The notes: generated by a model not told the origin, from the letters alone. A DNA stretch of 64,000 bases from Halomonas denitrificans (GCF_003056305.1 NZ_PYVX01000001.1:372001-436000); one strand, 5' to 3'. Positions 28,195 to 39,002 are shown, counted from the stretch's first letter. Made by a program: numbers and translations.

Positions 28195-28559
28195 GAGGGC
28201 TCTCCCTGACTCGAGTCACCGGGTTGCGGGGGGTGCGCCGTGGAGGGCGCGGGCGACAGCTCGCCCATGACCTCGCCATGGAAGCCATAGATGCGGCGCT
28301 CGCCGAGGTAGGGGATCAGCGTCACCTCGCGCACCTGGCCGGGCTCGAAGCGGATCGCCGTGCCGGCGGCCACGTCGAGCCGCAGGCCCCGGGTGCGCTC
28401 GCGATCGAAGGCGAGGGCCGGGTTGGCCTCGGCGAAGTGATAGTGGGAGCCGACCTGGATCGGCCGGTCACCGGTATTGGCAACCTCGACGGTGAGGCGC
28501 TCGCGCCCCGCGCAGAGCTCGATCTCGCCGTCCTGCAGCTGGTACTCACCGGGAATCAT
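28191..28559 (-). CDS. ureB: Urease subunit beta UreB
   Basis: A 122-residue structural subunit. It begins [20 protein letters not shown] and holds [19 protein letters not shown] and [17 protein letters not shown], all conserved. The C-terminal tail of about 20 residues is longer than in Klebsiella and Pro/Ser-rich. It overlaps ureC by 4 bp. Confidence 0.97.
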
Positions 28560-28569
28560 GGCGCGCTCC

Positions 28570-28872
28570 TTAGACGATGGGCGTATGCACGGTGACCAGC
28601 TTGGTCCCGTCCGGGAAGGTGGCCTCGACCTGCACCTCGTCGACCATCTCCGCGACGCCCTCCATCACATCGTCGCGGGTCAGGATCTCGCGTCCGTGGC
28701 TCATCAGCTCCGCGACGCTGCGCCCGTCGCGGGCGCCCTCGAGGATCTCGCAGCTGATCAGCGCGATCGCCTCGGGGTAGTTGAGCTTGAGGCCGCGCTC
28801 GCGCCGCCGCTCGGCCAGCAGGCCGGCGGTGAAGAGCAGCAGCTTGTCCTTGTCTCGGGGGGTCAGTTCCAT
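28570..28872 (-). CDS. ureA: Urease subunit gamma UreA
   Basis: A 100-residue structural subunit with the full family sequence: [33 protein letters not shown] and [13 protein letters not shown]. Length is exactly that of Klebsiella UreA. It lies between ureD and ureB with short gaps. Confidence 0.98.
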   Translation of the reverse strand: MELTPRDKDKLLLFTAGLLAERRRERGLKLNYPEAIALISCEILEGARDGRSVAELMSHGREILTRDDVMEGVAEMVDEVQVEATFPDGTKLVTVHTPIV

Positions 28873-28897
28873 GGGGCATCTCCGTCGTGTCGGGCCA

Positions 28898-29797
28898 TCA
28901 GGTCAACCAGATCCGGGGGGTGTGGGCCGGCAAGCCGAGCAGGCGCGGCCGCAGGATCGCCCAGGCCCGGCTGCATAGCTGCCAGGCCGCGTTGCGCTCC
29001 GCGCCCAGGTAGCGCAGCAGCAGCACGCCGTGGCGCACCGTCACCGCCCAGTGAGGGCCTGCCGGCAGGTCCTCGCGCAGCGCCGCCACGGCGCCCGCCT
29101 CGTCCTCGAGCCCCACCGCCCAGAGCGTGGCCTGCACGCTGGCCCCGCCCTGCCCCCAGCGGCCGGCGAAACGCGGATGGCGGGGATCCAGCGGTTGGCG
29201 CTCGAGCCACAGGGGCCGGCCGTTGCGGGTGAGGTGGAAGCGCTGCTCGATGGCGCCGCTCTGGAAGGGAAGCCGGCTGGCCGGGCGTCCCAGGGCCATC
29301 ACCTCCCAGCCCAGGCAGCGTGACGTCTCCCCCAGCGCGATGGTGGTGCACTGCTCGCCTCGGGAGCCATCGAAGGCCAGCGTTTCCTGGGGCAGCCACT
29401 CGAGCACGCCCCGCTCGGCGACCTCGAGCCGGGTGGCCTGCCGCCAGGCGACACCGTGGCTGTCGCAGCGGTAGAGCTTGTTGGCGGCCGGGGTCGTCAG
29501 CAGCGCGTGGGCACCCGGCTCGACCCGGGCGGTGATGGACAGGGCGTCGCCGCTGACCAGGCCGCCGGGCGGGTGCAGCAGGTAGGCGTGGCAGGCGCCG
29601 CGGCGGCCCTCGGGGTGAAAGGGGCGCTGGACCCGCAGCGGCCCGAGGTGGCGACAGCGCGTCAGGCGGGTGACGCCGTCCCGGGGCGCGAAGGCGAGCT
29701 CCAGCGAGGCCGCCCAGTGGCGGCCGGCATCGAAGCGATGCCCGGAGGGCGTAGCCGGCGCCGTGGACGCCGGCGTGAGTGTCGGTATGGCCGTCAT
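28898..29797 (-). CDS. ureD: Urease accessory protein UreD
   Basis: A 299-residue scaffold that binds apo-urease and, with UreF and UreG, directs nickel insertion. It shows [45 protein letters not shown] and [14 protein letters not shown], all family hallmarks. It is the first gene of the urease operon, 43 bp downstream of a sigma54-type promoter. The ribosome site is weak. Confidence 0.95.
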   Translation of the reverse strand: MTAIPTLTPASTAPATPSGHRFDAGRHWAASLELAFAPRDGVTRLTRCRHLGPLRVQRPFHPEGRRGACHAYLLHPPGGLVSGDALSITARVEPGAHALLTTPAANKLYRCDSHGVAWRQATRLEVAERGVLEWLPQETLAFDGSRGEQCTTIALGETSRCLGWEVMALGRPASRLPFQSGAIEQRFHLTRNGRPLWLERQPLDPRHPRFAGRWGQGGASVQATLWAVGLEDEAGAVAALREDLPAGPHWAVTVRHGVLLLRYLGAERNAAWQLCSRAWAILRPRLLGLPAHTPRIWLT

Positions 29798-29839
29798 GGC
29801 GGTGCGCCTGGTCGGTAACGTGGCAAGTACCCTGTCACT

Positions 29840-29856
29840 CGCAAAGGCTGTACCAG
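29840..29856 (-). promoter_or_regulatory. Sigma54 promoter upstream of ureD
   Basis: On the minus strand CTGGTACAGCCTTTGCG matches the -24/-12 consensus YTGGYACRN4TTGCW at all but the last base, with exact GG-to-GC spacing. It lies 43 bp upstream of ureD. A very similar element precedes urtA. Sigma54 with NtrC commonly activates urease genes under nitrogen limitation. Confidence 0.65.
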
Positions 29857-30004
29857 AACGGCAAATCTCCGATTTATCCTTATTATTTCAATAGCTTGAA
29901 TTGTATACGAAGGCGCATTCCCCGATCGGCGGCACACCAGAAAGGCGCAGCCAGGCACGGAAGCGCACCAGAAGCGGCAGGCCTCGAGGGCGGCCGTGCC
30001 CTTT

Positions 30005-30028
30005 TGGTGCAGGGTCTGGTGCAGGGCC
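30005..30028. repeat. Tandem 12-bp repeat after urtE
   Basis: TGGTGCAGGGTC and TGGTGCAGGGCC stand head to tail just past the urtE stop codon. An inverted partner GCACCAG lies about 45 bp further downstream in the urtE direction, so a loose stem could form. The rest of the 235-bp urtE-ureD gap shows only the sigma54 promoter and an AT-rich stretch. Confidence 0.5.
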
Positions 30029-30032
30029 GGGA

Positions 30033-30730
30033 CTAGACCGTGAGGTGCTCGCGGATCAGCGCCTCGGAGAGCTCGCCGATCGCGCCGCGGGCCACCGGGC
30101 GCCCGCGATCCATGATCGCGAAGCGGTCGGCGTACTTGCGGGCGAAGGGCAGCTTCTGCTCCACCAGCAGCACCGTCAGGCCGTCCTCGCGGATCAGCCG
30201 GCGGATCACCTCGCCGATCTGGGTGACGATATTGGGCTGGATGCCCTCCCCCGGCTCGTCGAGGATCAGCAGCCGAGGCTCGAGCACCAGCGCCCGCCCG
30301 ATGGCGAGCTGCTGCTGCTGGCCGCCGGAGAGATCGCCCCCGCGGCGGTGCTTCATCTCCTCGAGCACGGGGAAGAGCTCGTAGACCCGCCGGGGAATGC
30401 GCCTGAGCCCGTCGCCGCGCGCCGAGAGACCGGTGCGCAGGTTCTCCTCGACGGTGAGCAGCGGGAAGATCTGGCGCCCCTGGGGCACGTAGCCGATGCC
30501 CAGCCGCGAGCGATCCTCGACCCGGCGGCGGGTCAGCTCCACGTCGTCGGCGAAGCGGATGCGGCCAGAGGCCACCGCCACCTCGCCCATGATCGCCTTC
30601 ATCAGGGTGGTCTTGCCGACCCCGTTGCGCCCCATCACGCAGGTGCACTGGCCGGTCGGCACCTCGAGGTCCAGGTCCCAGAGGGTATGGCTCTCGCCGT
30701 AGTACTGGTCGAGCGATGTGATCGTGAGCA

Positions 30731-30731
<1 letters not shown>
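30033..30731 (-). CDS. urtE: Urea ABC transporter ATP-binding protein UrtE
   Basis: A 232-residue LivF-type ATPase. It has Walker A GRNGVGKTTLMKAI, the signature LSGGQQQQLAIGRAL and Walker B LLILDEPGEGIQPNI. The opening LTITSLDQYYGESHTL and the EGIQPNIV stretch distinguish UrtE from LivF. It overlaps urtD by 1 bp (TGATG) and is the last gene of the urt operon. Confidence 0.95.
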
Positions 30732-31572
<841 letters not shown>

Positions 31573-31576
<4 letters not shown>

Positions 31577-32727
31577 GCCGAGGCCTCCTTGGGCGAAGCG
31601 GGGTCGGGGGATGACGGGCGTGCCGAGGGGCGACGACGAAGGCGATAGGCCAGCAGGCCGGCGATGCCCTTGGGCAGCAGCACCGTGACCAGCACGAACA
31701 TGCCGCCCAGGGCGAACAGCCAGGCATCCGGCATGGCGCCGGTGAACACCGTCTTGGCGTAGTTGACCAGCAGCGCGCCGATCACCGCGCCGTAGAGGGT
31801 GCCGCGTCCGCCCAGCGCCACCCAGAGCACGATCTCGATGGAGAAGATCGGCGAGAACTCGCCGGGATTGATGATGCCCACCTGGGGCACGTAGAGGGCA
31901 CCTGCCACCCCGGCCAGCATCGCCGAGACCACGAAGACGAAGAGCTGGAAGCGCTCGACCCGATAGCCGAGAAAGCGGGTGCGGGCCTCGGCGTCGCGAG
32001 TCGCCACGCAGACCCGGCCGAGCTTGCTTGAGACGATCGCCCGGCACAGCACGTACCCCAGGGCCAGGGCCACGCCGGTGGCCAGGAACAGGCCGAGCCG
32101 GGTGGCGTCGCTTCGCAGGTCGAAGCCCAGCAGCTCCTTGAAGTCGGTCAGGCCGTTGTTGCCGCCGAAGCCCATCTCGTTGCGGAAGAAGGCCAGCATC
32201 AGGGCGAAGGTCAGGGCCTGGGTGATGATCGAGAGATAGACCCCGGTGACCCGCGAGCGAAACGCCAGGAAGCCGAACACCAGCGCCAGCAGCCCCGGCG
32301 CCAGCAGCACCATCACGAAGGCGAAGCCGGCCATGTCGAAGCCCAGCCAGTACCAGGGCAGCTCGTCCCAGTCGAGAAATACCATGAAGTCCGGCAGCAG
32401 CGGGTCGCCGTAGACGCCGCGATCACCGATCTGGCGCATCAGGTACATCCCCATGGCATAGCCGCCCAGGGCGAAGAAGGCGCCGTGGCCGAGGCTCAGG
32501 ATGCCGAGATACCCCCACACCAGGTCCACGGCCACCGCCAGCAGCGCATAGCTCAGGTACTTGCCGAGCAGCGTCACGGTATAGGTGGAGACGTGCAGCG
32601 GATGCCCCGCCGGCAGCGCCAGGTGGAGCAGCGTCACGACGGCCAGGGCCGTGAGCAGGACGCCCAGAAAGAGCCGCGTCGCGCGTTCACGGAATGGCCG
32701 GCTGAGCCACGAGGTCGAATCAGGCAT
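31573..32727 (-). CDS. urtC: Urea ABC transporter permease UrtC
   Basis: A 384-residue LivM-type permease with about ten membrane segments. Conserved stretches include WGYLGILSLGHGAFFALGGY, the coupling-loop region GRVCVATRDAEARTRFLGY, and GGRGTLYGAVIGALLVNYAK. The C-terminal tail is Pro/Ser-rich. It lies 3 bp downstream of urtB and overlaps urtD by 4 bp. Confidence 0.95.
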
Positions 32728-32730
32728 GGA

Positions 32731-34335
32731 TCAGCCCTCCGCCGCCCGGCCCTTCTGCGGAAAGAGTCCGCGGGGGCGCTTCTGGATGAACAGGATGATG
32801 AAGACGAGCACCAGGATCTTGGCCAGCACGGCGCCTGCCCAGGGCTCGAGCACCTGGTTGATGACGCCCAGCGACAGCCCGGCCACCAGGGTGCCCCAGA
32901 GGTTCCCGACTCCGCCGAAGACCACCACCATGAAGGAGTCGATGATGTAGTTCTGGCCGAGGTTGGGCCCGACGTTGGTGAGCTGGGAGAGCGCCACGCC
33001 GGCGAGCCCCGCCACGCCGGAGCCGAGCGCGAAGGTCAGGATGTCGACCCGGGTCGCGCGGATGCCCATGGCGCGCGCCATGGCGCGGTTCTGGGTCACC
33101 GCCCGCACCTCCAGACCCAGCCGGGTGCGCCGCATCACCAACATCAGGCCGGCAAAGACCAGCAGCGCGAAGCCCAGCACGTAGAGGCGATTCAGGGTCA
33201 GCGACAGCCCTTCGTTGATCATCAGCGAGCCGCTCATCCACTCCGGGGTGACCACGGTACGATTGAGCGGCGAGATGACGGTGCGCACCAGCTGCTGGAG
33301 GATCAGGCTGACGCCGAAGGTGGCGAGCAGGGTCTCCAGCGGGCGGCCCTTGAGGAACTGAATGACCCCGCGCTCGATGGCGACGCCGGCCAGCGCCGCG
33401 ACCAGGAAGCCGGCGGGAATCGCCAGCAGCAGCGCCAGCCCGGGCTGGCCGGGCAGCAGCTGCTGCATCGCCCAGGTGGTGTAGGCGCCGAGCATCATCA
33501 GCTCGCCGTGGGCCATGTTGATCACCCCCATCACGCCGAAGGTGATGGCGAGGCCAATGGCCGCCAGCACCAGCACCGAGCCGAGCGACAGGCCGAAGTA
33601 GAGGGTCTCCAGGCCGCGGTTGAGCCTGAGCTTCTGCTCGATGTCAGCAAGCGCTCCGCTGGCGGCCTCGGCGAGGTCGGGATCCTCGCTGCGCGCGGCG
33701 GCGCTGAGGGCCGCCCGGGCCTCGGGGTTGAGGCTGCCGGCCAGCGCCTCGACGGCCGCCGCCTCGCCCCGCTCGAGCCGGTGAATCGCCAGCCCCTGGG
33801 CCAGCAGGCGGCGGACCTCGGGGTCGCCCTCGGCCTCGAGCACGTCCTCCAGCGGCGCCACCATGGCCGCGTCGACCCGGCCCAGCAGGTCGCGGGCCGC
33901 CTCGCGGCGGGCCCCCGCGTCCTCCACCCGCAGGTCGAGCACTGCCAGGGTGCTCTGCAGCCGGCCGCGCAGCGCATTGTTGATGCCGATGCGGTCGAGC
34001 TCGCGGCGCGACATCTCGCCGAGTGCCTCGCCGGTCAGGGCATCGGCCACCGGCCAGTGCCGGCCGCGGTTCTCGAGCACCACGACGAAGCGCCCGGTCT
34101 CCTTGTGACGCTGCAGCTTGCCGTCCATCAGCGCCTCGAGCCAGCGCCGGGTGCGCGGGTCGCCGCTGGCGGCGAGCGCCTCGATGGCCTCGCCCTTGTC
34201 GGCGTAGGCGCGGGTGTCGAGGGCCTCGAGCCGCGCCTGGCCGTCGTCGTCGGCAGCGGCCAGGGCCGCCGGCGCGGCAAGCGCGACGACGACCAGGCAG
34301 AACAGCGCTCGCACGAGGGAGCGGATCATCCTCAT
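32731..34335 (-). CDS. urtB: Urea ABC transporter permease UrtB
   Basis: A 534-residue protein. A signal peptide and a periplasmic HEAT-like helical region of about 230 residues (for example GDPEVRRLLAQGLAIHRLER) precede a LivH-type permease with FGVMGVINMAHGELMMLGAY. The permease also has the coupling loop VRAVTQNRAMARAMGIRATR. The long N-terminal region is normal for proteobacterial UrtB. The ATG at 34335 has AGGA 7 nt upstream; a Met two codons earlier has no spacing for it. Confidence 0.94.
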   Translation of the reverse strand: MRMIRSLVRALFCLVVVALAAPAALAAADDDGQARLEALDTRAYADKGEAIEALAASGDPRTRRWLEALMDGKLQRHKETGRFVVVLENRGRHWPVADALTGEALGEMSRRELDRIGINNALRGRLQSTLAVLDLRVEDAGARREAARDLLGRVDAAMVAPLEDVLEAEGDPEVRRLLAQGLAIHRLERGEAAAVEALAGSLNPEARAALSAAARSEDPDLAEAASGALADIEQKLRLNRGLETLYFGLSLGSVLVLAAIGLAITFGVMGVINMAHGELMMLGAYTTWAMQQLLPGQPGLALLLAIPAGFLVAALAGVAIERGVIQFLKGRPLETLLATFGVSLILQQLVRTVISPLNRTVVTPEWMSGSLMINEGLSLTLNRLYVLGFALLVFAGLMLVMRRTRLGLEVRAVTQNRAMARAMGIRATRVDILTFALGSGVAGLAGVALSQLTNVGPNLGQNYIIDSFMVVVFGGVGNLWGTLVAGLSLGVINQVLEPWAGAVLAKILVLVFIILFIQKRPRGLFPQKGRAAEG

Positions 34336-34360
34336 GACCATGTCCTGTCGGTAAGGGGGA

Positions 34361-34388
34361 AAAGCCCGGGCCGCGGACGCGGCCCGGG
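34361..34388 (-). terminator. Attenuator-like terminator between urtA and urtB
   Basis: On the minus strand a CCCGGGCCGC stem with a 4-nt loop and its complement is followed by CTTTTCC. It lies in the 60-bp urtA-urtB gap. Partial termination here would give excess binding protein UrtA over the membrane parts. Confidence 0.65.
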
Positions 34389-34395
34389 GAGTGGC

Positions 34396-35712
34396 TTACT
34401 CAGCCGAGGCCACCTCGGCCTCGCCGCCACCGCAGCTCCCCGTCACGACGTTGTAGTTGCCGCAGGACATCGGGGCGCGCCAGTCGCTGATCAGGTCCTT
34501 GGAGCCTTCCAGGTAGTCGGACCAGGCGTCCCCGGCCACGGTGGAGGGGGTCTCCCAGACGATGGAGAACTGGCCGTTGTCCTGGATCTCGCCGATCAGC
34601 ACCGGCTTGGTGATGTGGTGGTTGGGCATCATCGCCGCGTAGCCGCCGGTGAGGTTGGGGACGCTGACGCCGATGATGGCCTCCTTGACCGCATCGACCT
34701 CGGTGGTACCGGCCTTGCGCACCGCCTCGGCCCACATGTGGAAGCCGATGTAGTGGGCTTCCATGGGATCGTTGGTCACCGCCATGTCGTCGCCGGTGTA
34801 CTCGATCCAGGCGTCGATGAAGTCGTAGTTGGCATCGGTGTCGACGCTCATGAAGTAGTTCCAGGCGGCGAGATGGCCGACCAGCGGCGCGGTGTCGATG
34901 CCGGTGAGCTCCTGCTCGCCCACCGAGAAGGCCACCACCGGGATGTCGGCGGCGTCGAGGCCCTGGTTGCCCAGCTCCCGGTAGAAGGGCACGTTGGCGT
35001 CGCCGTTGATGGTCGAGACCACTGCGGTCTTCTTGCCCTCGCTGCCGAACGCCTTGATCTCGGAGACGATGTTCTGCCAGTCGGAATGGCCGAAGGGGGT
35101 GTAGTTGATCATGATGTCCGCCTCCCCCACGCCGTGACCCTTGAGATAGGCCTCGAGGATCTTGTTGGTGGTGCGCGGATAGACGTAGTCGGTGCCGGCC
35201 AGCACCCAGCGCTCGACGCCCACCTCGTTCATCAGGTAGTCCACCGCGGGGATCGCCTGCTGGTTGGGCGCCGCCCCGGTGTAGAAGACGTTCTCGGAGG
35301 ACTCCTCACCCTCGTACTGCACCGGATAGAAGAGTAGGCCGTTGAGCTCCTCGACCACCGGCAGCACCGACTTGCGCGACACTGAGGTCCAGTTGCCGAA
35401 GATCACGTCGACCTCCTGCTGGGCGAGCAGCTCGCGGGCCTTCTCGGCGAACAGCGGCCAGTCGGAGGCCGGGTCCACCACCACGGCCTCCAGCTGGCGC
35501 CCCAGCAGGCCGCCCTCGGCGTTCTGCTGCGCGATGAGCATCTCGACGGTCTCCTTGAGCACCGTCTCGCTGATGGCCATGGTGCCGGAGAGCGAGTGCA
35601 GGATGCCGACCTTGATCGGGTCCTCCTGGGCCAGGGCGGGGGCGGCCACCCCCAGGCTCAGGAGGGACGCGGCCAGCCAGCGGGGGGAACGGGAAGCGGA
35701 TGACGGGATCAT
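34396..35712 (-). CDS. urtA: Urea ABC transporter substrate-binding protein UrtA
   Basis: A 438-residue periplasmic binding protein of the amide/urea type. The signal peptide ends near APALAQE (about residue 29). It has IKVGILHSLSGTMAISE, IFGNWTSVSRKSVLPVVEE, LFYPVQYEGEESS and YTGAAPNQQAIPAVDY, all UrtA hallmarks. AAGGAG lies 5 nt before the ATG at 35712. It is the first gene of urtABCDE, about 80 bp behind a sigma54-type promoter. Confidence 0.97.
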   Translation of the reverse strand: MIPSSASRSPRWLAASLLSLGVAAPALAQEDPIKVGILHSLSGTMAISETVLKETVEMLIAQQNAEGGLLGRQLEAVVVDPASDWPLFAEKARELLAQQEVDVIFGNWTSVSRKSVLPVVEELNGLLFYPVQYEGEESSENVFYTGAAPNQQAIPAVDYLMNEVGVERWVLAGTDYVYPRTTNKILEAYLKGHGVGEADIMINYTPFGHSDWQNIVSEIKAFGSEGKKTAVVSTINGDANVPFYRELGNQGLDAADIPVVAFSVGEQELTGIDTAPLVGHLAAWNYFMSVDTDANYDFIDAWIEYTGDDMAVTNDPMEAHYIGFHMWAEAVRKAGTTEVDAVKEAIIGVSVPNLTGGYAAMMPNHHITKPVLIGEIQDNGQFSIVWETPSTVAGDAWSDYLEGSKDLISDWRAPMSCGNYNVVTGSCGGGEAEVASAE

Positions 35713-35791
35713 GGGAACTCCTTGCGGGCGATGTTGTTGTCGGTCTGTCCAGCGCAGGAGGACATCGCACACGATGCCTCTGGCCTGTCAT

Positions 35792-35808
35792 CGCAAGGGG
35801 TGTGCCAG
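35792..35808 (-). promoter_or_regulatory. Sigma54 promoter upstream of urtA
   Basis: On the minus strand CTGGCACACCCCTTGCG matches the -24/-12 consensus with only the last base off. It lies in the 325-bp gap between tctA and urtA, 80 bp before the urtA start. The rest of that gap holds the tctA terminator hairpin; no enhancer-site palindrome was clear to me. Confidence 0.7.
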
Positions 35809-35979
35809 TTCGACGGAGTGGCGAGATTCGCTCCGCGAATCAGTCAATTGGCAGATGCTCAACGAGGCGCAGCGGGCGCCGTCGCGGGCCGTCGAAGCCC
35901 GGACGCCAGCCGCGGCGCCCCACCATCGCCCGCCCCCGTGGTGCAACGCACCATCGCGGCGCGCGGCGGCCACAGACGA

Positions 35980-36012
35980 CACGGGGGCGCCGGCCAGGCC
36001 GGCGCCCCCGTG
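35980..36012 (-). terminator. Terminator of tctCBA
   Basis: A perfect 15-bp stem CACGGGGGCGCCGGC with a 3-nt loop follows the tctA stop by 25 bp. The T-run is weak (TCGTCTGT), but the stem is very strong. Confidence 0.65.
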
Positions 36013-36037
36013 GGACGTGCAGGAGGTGGCGGTGGGC

Positions 36038-37564
36038 TCAGTCGCCCTCCGGGTTCCCCGTCCCGGCGGTCACCTTCATGCGCCGGCGCAGGAGCGGGCC
36101 GACGATGTAGGGCAGGATCAGCCCGAGGCCGGCGAACACCCACAGGCCGATGGCCAGGCCGCTGTCCCACAGGATGGTCCAGTCGCCGTCGGAGATGTCC
36201 ATGGCGTGACGCAGGTTCTTCTCCATCTCCGGCCCCAGCAGCAGGCCGAGGATGACCGGCACCAGCGGGATCTCGAGCTTGCGCAGCACGTAGCCCCCCA
36301 CCCCGAAGGCGACCATGAAGTAGAGGTCGAAGGTGGTGTTGCTGATCGAGTAGATGCCCACGAAGGCGATCATGGTGACGACCGGCAGCAGGTACATCGG
36401 CGGCACCGAGAGCAGCCTGACGAAGATGCCGACCAGCGGGATGTTGAGCACCAGCAGCAGGAAGTTGCCGATCAGCAGCGCCGCGATCACTCCCCAGACG
36501 ATGTCGGCGTTCTGGGTGAACATCAGCGGGCCCGGCGTGATGTTGAGCGAGATCAACAGCGCCAGCAGCACCGCCGTGGTGCCGCTGCCCGGCACGCCCA
36601 GGGTCAGCATCGGCACCAGCGCGCCGGAGGAGGCGCCGTTGTTGCCCGCCTCGGGGCCGGCCACGCCGCGCGGGTCGCCCTCGCCGAAGTAGCCCTTCTT
36701 GCCCACGACCTTCTTCTCGAGGGTGTAGCCGATGAAGCTGCCGAGCGACGCCCCGGCCCCCGGCAGGACCCCGGCGATGAAGCCCAGCACGCCGCCGCGC
36801 AGGCTCGAGGGCAGGATGGCGCGGATGTCGGCCCAGGAGAGCTTGAGCTTGTTGACGACCATCTTCTCCTTGCCGCCGCCGGCGCGCTCCTCGATGAAGA
36901 ACAGCAGCTCCGAGATGGCGAACAGCCCGACGATGGCGATGATGAAGTCCACCCCCTCGTAGAGCTCCAGCGTGCCGAAGGTGAAGCGCTGCACGCCGGT
37001 GTTGTCGATGCCCACGGTGGCGATCATCAGGCCGATGGCCGCGGCCACCACGGTCTTCATCGGGTTCTTGCCGGTGATGCCGCCCAGGGTGGCGAAGGCC
37101 AGCAGGAAGAGCGCGAAGTACTCCGCCGGCCCGAAGGTCAGGGCGAAGTCGGCGAGGATCGGCGCCAGCAGGATCAGCCCGATGGTGGCGACCAGGCTGC
37201 CGATGAACGAGGCCACCGCCGAGATCGCCAGCGCCTCGGCCGCCTTGCCCTGCTGGGCCATGGGGTAGCCGTCGAGGCAGGTCATCATGGCCGGCTCGTC
37301 GCCGGGGATGTTGAGCAGGATCGACGAGATGCGCCCGCCGTACATGGCGCCGGCGTAGACCGCGGTGAGCATGATCAGCGCGGTCTCGGGGGCGAGCCCC
37401 AGGGTGAAGGCCAGCGGGATCAGGATCGCCACCCCGTTGGCCGGCCCCAGCCCCGGCAGCGCGCCGATCAAGGTGCCCAGGAAAGCGCCCATCAGGGCGA
37501 ACATCAGGTTATGGGGCGCCAGGGCGACGCCGAAGCCGTCGATCAGATAGCCGAGGGTCTCCAT
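36038..37564 (-). CDS. tctA: Tripartite tricarboxylate transporter large permease TctA
   Basis: A 508-residue membrane protein with about eleven to twelve segments. It shows the TctA signatures GTLIGALPGLGPANGVAILI, YAGAMYGGRISSILLNIPGD and ALVPMLTLGVPGSGTTAVLL. With TctB and the binding protein TctC it forms a secondary carrier for citrate or other carboxylates. GGAGG is 7 nt before the ATG, which overlaps the tctB stop by 1 bp. Confidence 0.95.
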   Translation of the reverse strand: METLGYLIDGFGVALAPHNLMFALMGAFLGTLIGALPGLGPANGVAILIPLAFTLGLAPETALIMLTAVYAGAMYGGRISSILLNIPGDEPAMMTCLDGYPMAQQGKAAEALAISAVASFIGSLVATIGLILLAPILADFALTFGPAEYFALFLLAFATLGGITGKNPMKTVVAAAIGLMIATVGIDNTGVQRFTFGTLELYEGVDFIIAIVGLFAISELLFFIEERAGGGKEKMVVNKLKLSWADIRAILPSSLRGGVLGFIAGVLPGAGASLGSFIGYTLEKKVVGKKGYFGEGDPRGVAGPEAGNNGASSGALVPMLTLGVPGSGTTAVLLALLISLNITPGPLMFTQNADIVWGVIAALLIGNFLLLVLNIPLVGIFVRLLSVPPMYLLPVVTMIAFVGIYSISNTTFDLYFMVAFGVGGYVLRKLEIPLVPVILGLLLGPEMEKNLRHAMDISDGDWTILWDSGLAIGLWVFAGLGLILPYIVGPLLRRRMKVTAGTGNPEGD

Positions 37565-38016
37565 CAGCTCACCTCCAGAAACGAGAGCAGGCCCAGCGGC
37601 AGCGCGAGGTCCAGGGCGAAGTTGAACACCAGGTAGACCACCAGGCCGGAGATCGCCCCGACGAGGTAGGCGCGCGGCGGCCGCGACCCCATGCGCCAGC
37701 ACAGGGTGCCGACGGCCAGGGCCGTGCTGAGGATGAAGCCGAGCGGCTGCAGCAGCATGGCGTAGAGCACCAGCACCACCACCGCGATGATCAGCTCGAT
37801 GCCGGTGCGGCTCCAGGGCCAGGCGTTATCGGGGTCGGGCCTGACGATCAGGTAGAGGCTGGAGAGCGCCAGCACCACGGAGAGCAGCAGCGGGAAGGTC
37901 TCGGGACCCACGGCCTCGCTGCCGCCGAAGGGTTCGGGGAGTTGCGTGGCGCCCCAGCCGTACGCGACGGCCAGGACGATCATCAGCACTCCGAAGATGC
38001 GGTCGTTGAAGGTCAT
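37564..38016 (-). CDS. tctB: Tripartite tricarboxylate transporter small permease TctB
   Basis: A 150-residue protein with four hydrophobic segments, the usual TctB size and topology. It has the conserved GPETFPLLLSVVLALSSLYL and LQPLGFILSTALAVGTLCW. Both ends overlap the neighbouring genes by 1 bp, so translation of tctC-tctB-tctA is coupled. Confidence 0.92.
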   Translation of the reverse strand: MTFNDRIFGVLMIVLAVAYGWGATQLPEPFGGSEAVGPETFPLLLSVVLALSSLYLIVRPDPDNAWPWSRTGIELIIAVVVLVLYAMLLQPLGFILSTALAVGTLCWRMGSRPPRAYLVGAISGLVVYLVFNFALDLALPLGLLSFLEVS

Positions 38017-39002
38017 TACTGAATCAGTCCGATGTCCTTGGAGAGCTGCTCGATGTCATCGATCTGGTCGGTGACGAAGGTCTCGAACTCGCCGGCGCTC
38101 ATGTGGAAGGGCATCAGGCCGTTGTTGGTCATCACGTCCTGCCACTCCTGGCTGGCGTAGATGGTGTCCATGGCGTCCACCCAGTACTGCTTGGCGTCCT
38201 CGGAGATGTCGGCGGGCATGTAGAAGCCGCGCCAGTTGGGGCCGAGGGCGTCGATGCCCTGCTCGCGGGCGGTGGGGATGTCACCGAACTCGCCGGGCAG
38301 GCGCTCCTCGGCGAGCACGGCCAGCACGCGCAGGTCGCCGGACTCCATGAAGCCCTGGGCCTCGGAGATGTCGCCGGTGAAGGCGTCGACATGGCCGCCG
38401 ACCACCTGGGTCATGGCCTCGCCGCCGTTGTTGTAGGATAGGTAGGCGATGCGCGGCAGGTTCTCGACGCCCGCCGCCTGGGCGGCGATCAGCACCTTGA
38501 GGTGATCCCAGCCGCCCTTGGCGCTGCCGCCGGCGAACTTGACGCTGCGCGGGTCCTCAGCGAGGGCCTCCATGAGCTCGGGCAGGTCGTCGTACTCGGA
38601 GTCGTCGGCCACGGCGATCACGCCGTAGTCCGCGCCCAGCGCGCCGATCCAGTTGACCATGTCGGCGGTCATGCCCGGAAACTGGCCCTGGGCCAGGCGG
38701 GTGGTGGTCGCCGTGGAGGCCGCCACCAGCAGCTGCTCGTCGCCGGCGCGCTTGCTGACGGTGTGCGCATAGGCGACCCCGCCGCCGGCGCCGGCCATGT
38801 TGATGGTCTGGACGTTGCCGGGCACCAGCTCGAGGTCCTGCAGGACCTGGCCGACGCTGCGGCAGGTGAAGTCCCAGCCGCCGCCCGGGTCGGCGGGGGC
38901 CAGGCACTCCACCTTGCCCTCGGGCTCGAAGGCGAAGGCGGTGACGGCGGTGGTGGCGAGCATGCTGATCGCGACCAGCTGGACGGGGCGCTTGAGGTTC
39001 AT
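38016..39002 (-). CDS. tctC: Tripartite tricarboxylate transporter substrate-binding protein TctC
   Basis: A 328-residue periplasmic receptor. The signal peptide ends near TAFAFEP. It has VECLAPADPGGGWDFTCRS, NMAGAGGGVAYAH, SVKFAGGSAKGGWDHLKV and LSYNNGGEAMTQVVGGH, typical of TctC rather than the Bug proteins. The ATG at 39002 follows GGAGG at 10 nt. The ligand is a carboxylate by family, but which one is not visible. Confidence 0.94.
   Translation of the reverse strand: MNLKRPVQLVAISMLATTAVTAFAFEPEGKVECLAPADPGGGWDFTCRSVGQVLQDLELVPGNVQTINMAGAGGGVAYAHTVSKRAGDEQLLVAASTATTTRLAQGQFPGMTADMVNWIGALGADYGVIAVADDSEYDDLPELMEALAEDPRSVKFAGGSAKGGWDHLKVLIAAQAAGVENLPRIAYLSYNNGGEAMTQVVGGHVDAFTGDISEAQGFMESGDLRVLAVLAEERLPGEFGDIPTAREQGIDALGPNWRGFYMPADISEDAKQYWVDAMDTIYASQEWQDVMTNNGLMPFHMSAGEFETFVTDQIDDIEQLSKDIGLIQ

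Noticed and set aside
32485-37636. Two long plus-strand frames (about 950 and 764 codons) antisense to urtB-urtA and tctA
   Set aside because: The minus strand holds complete, recognisable transporter genes. The antisense products are rich in H, D, Q, G and R without domains.
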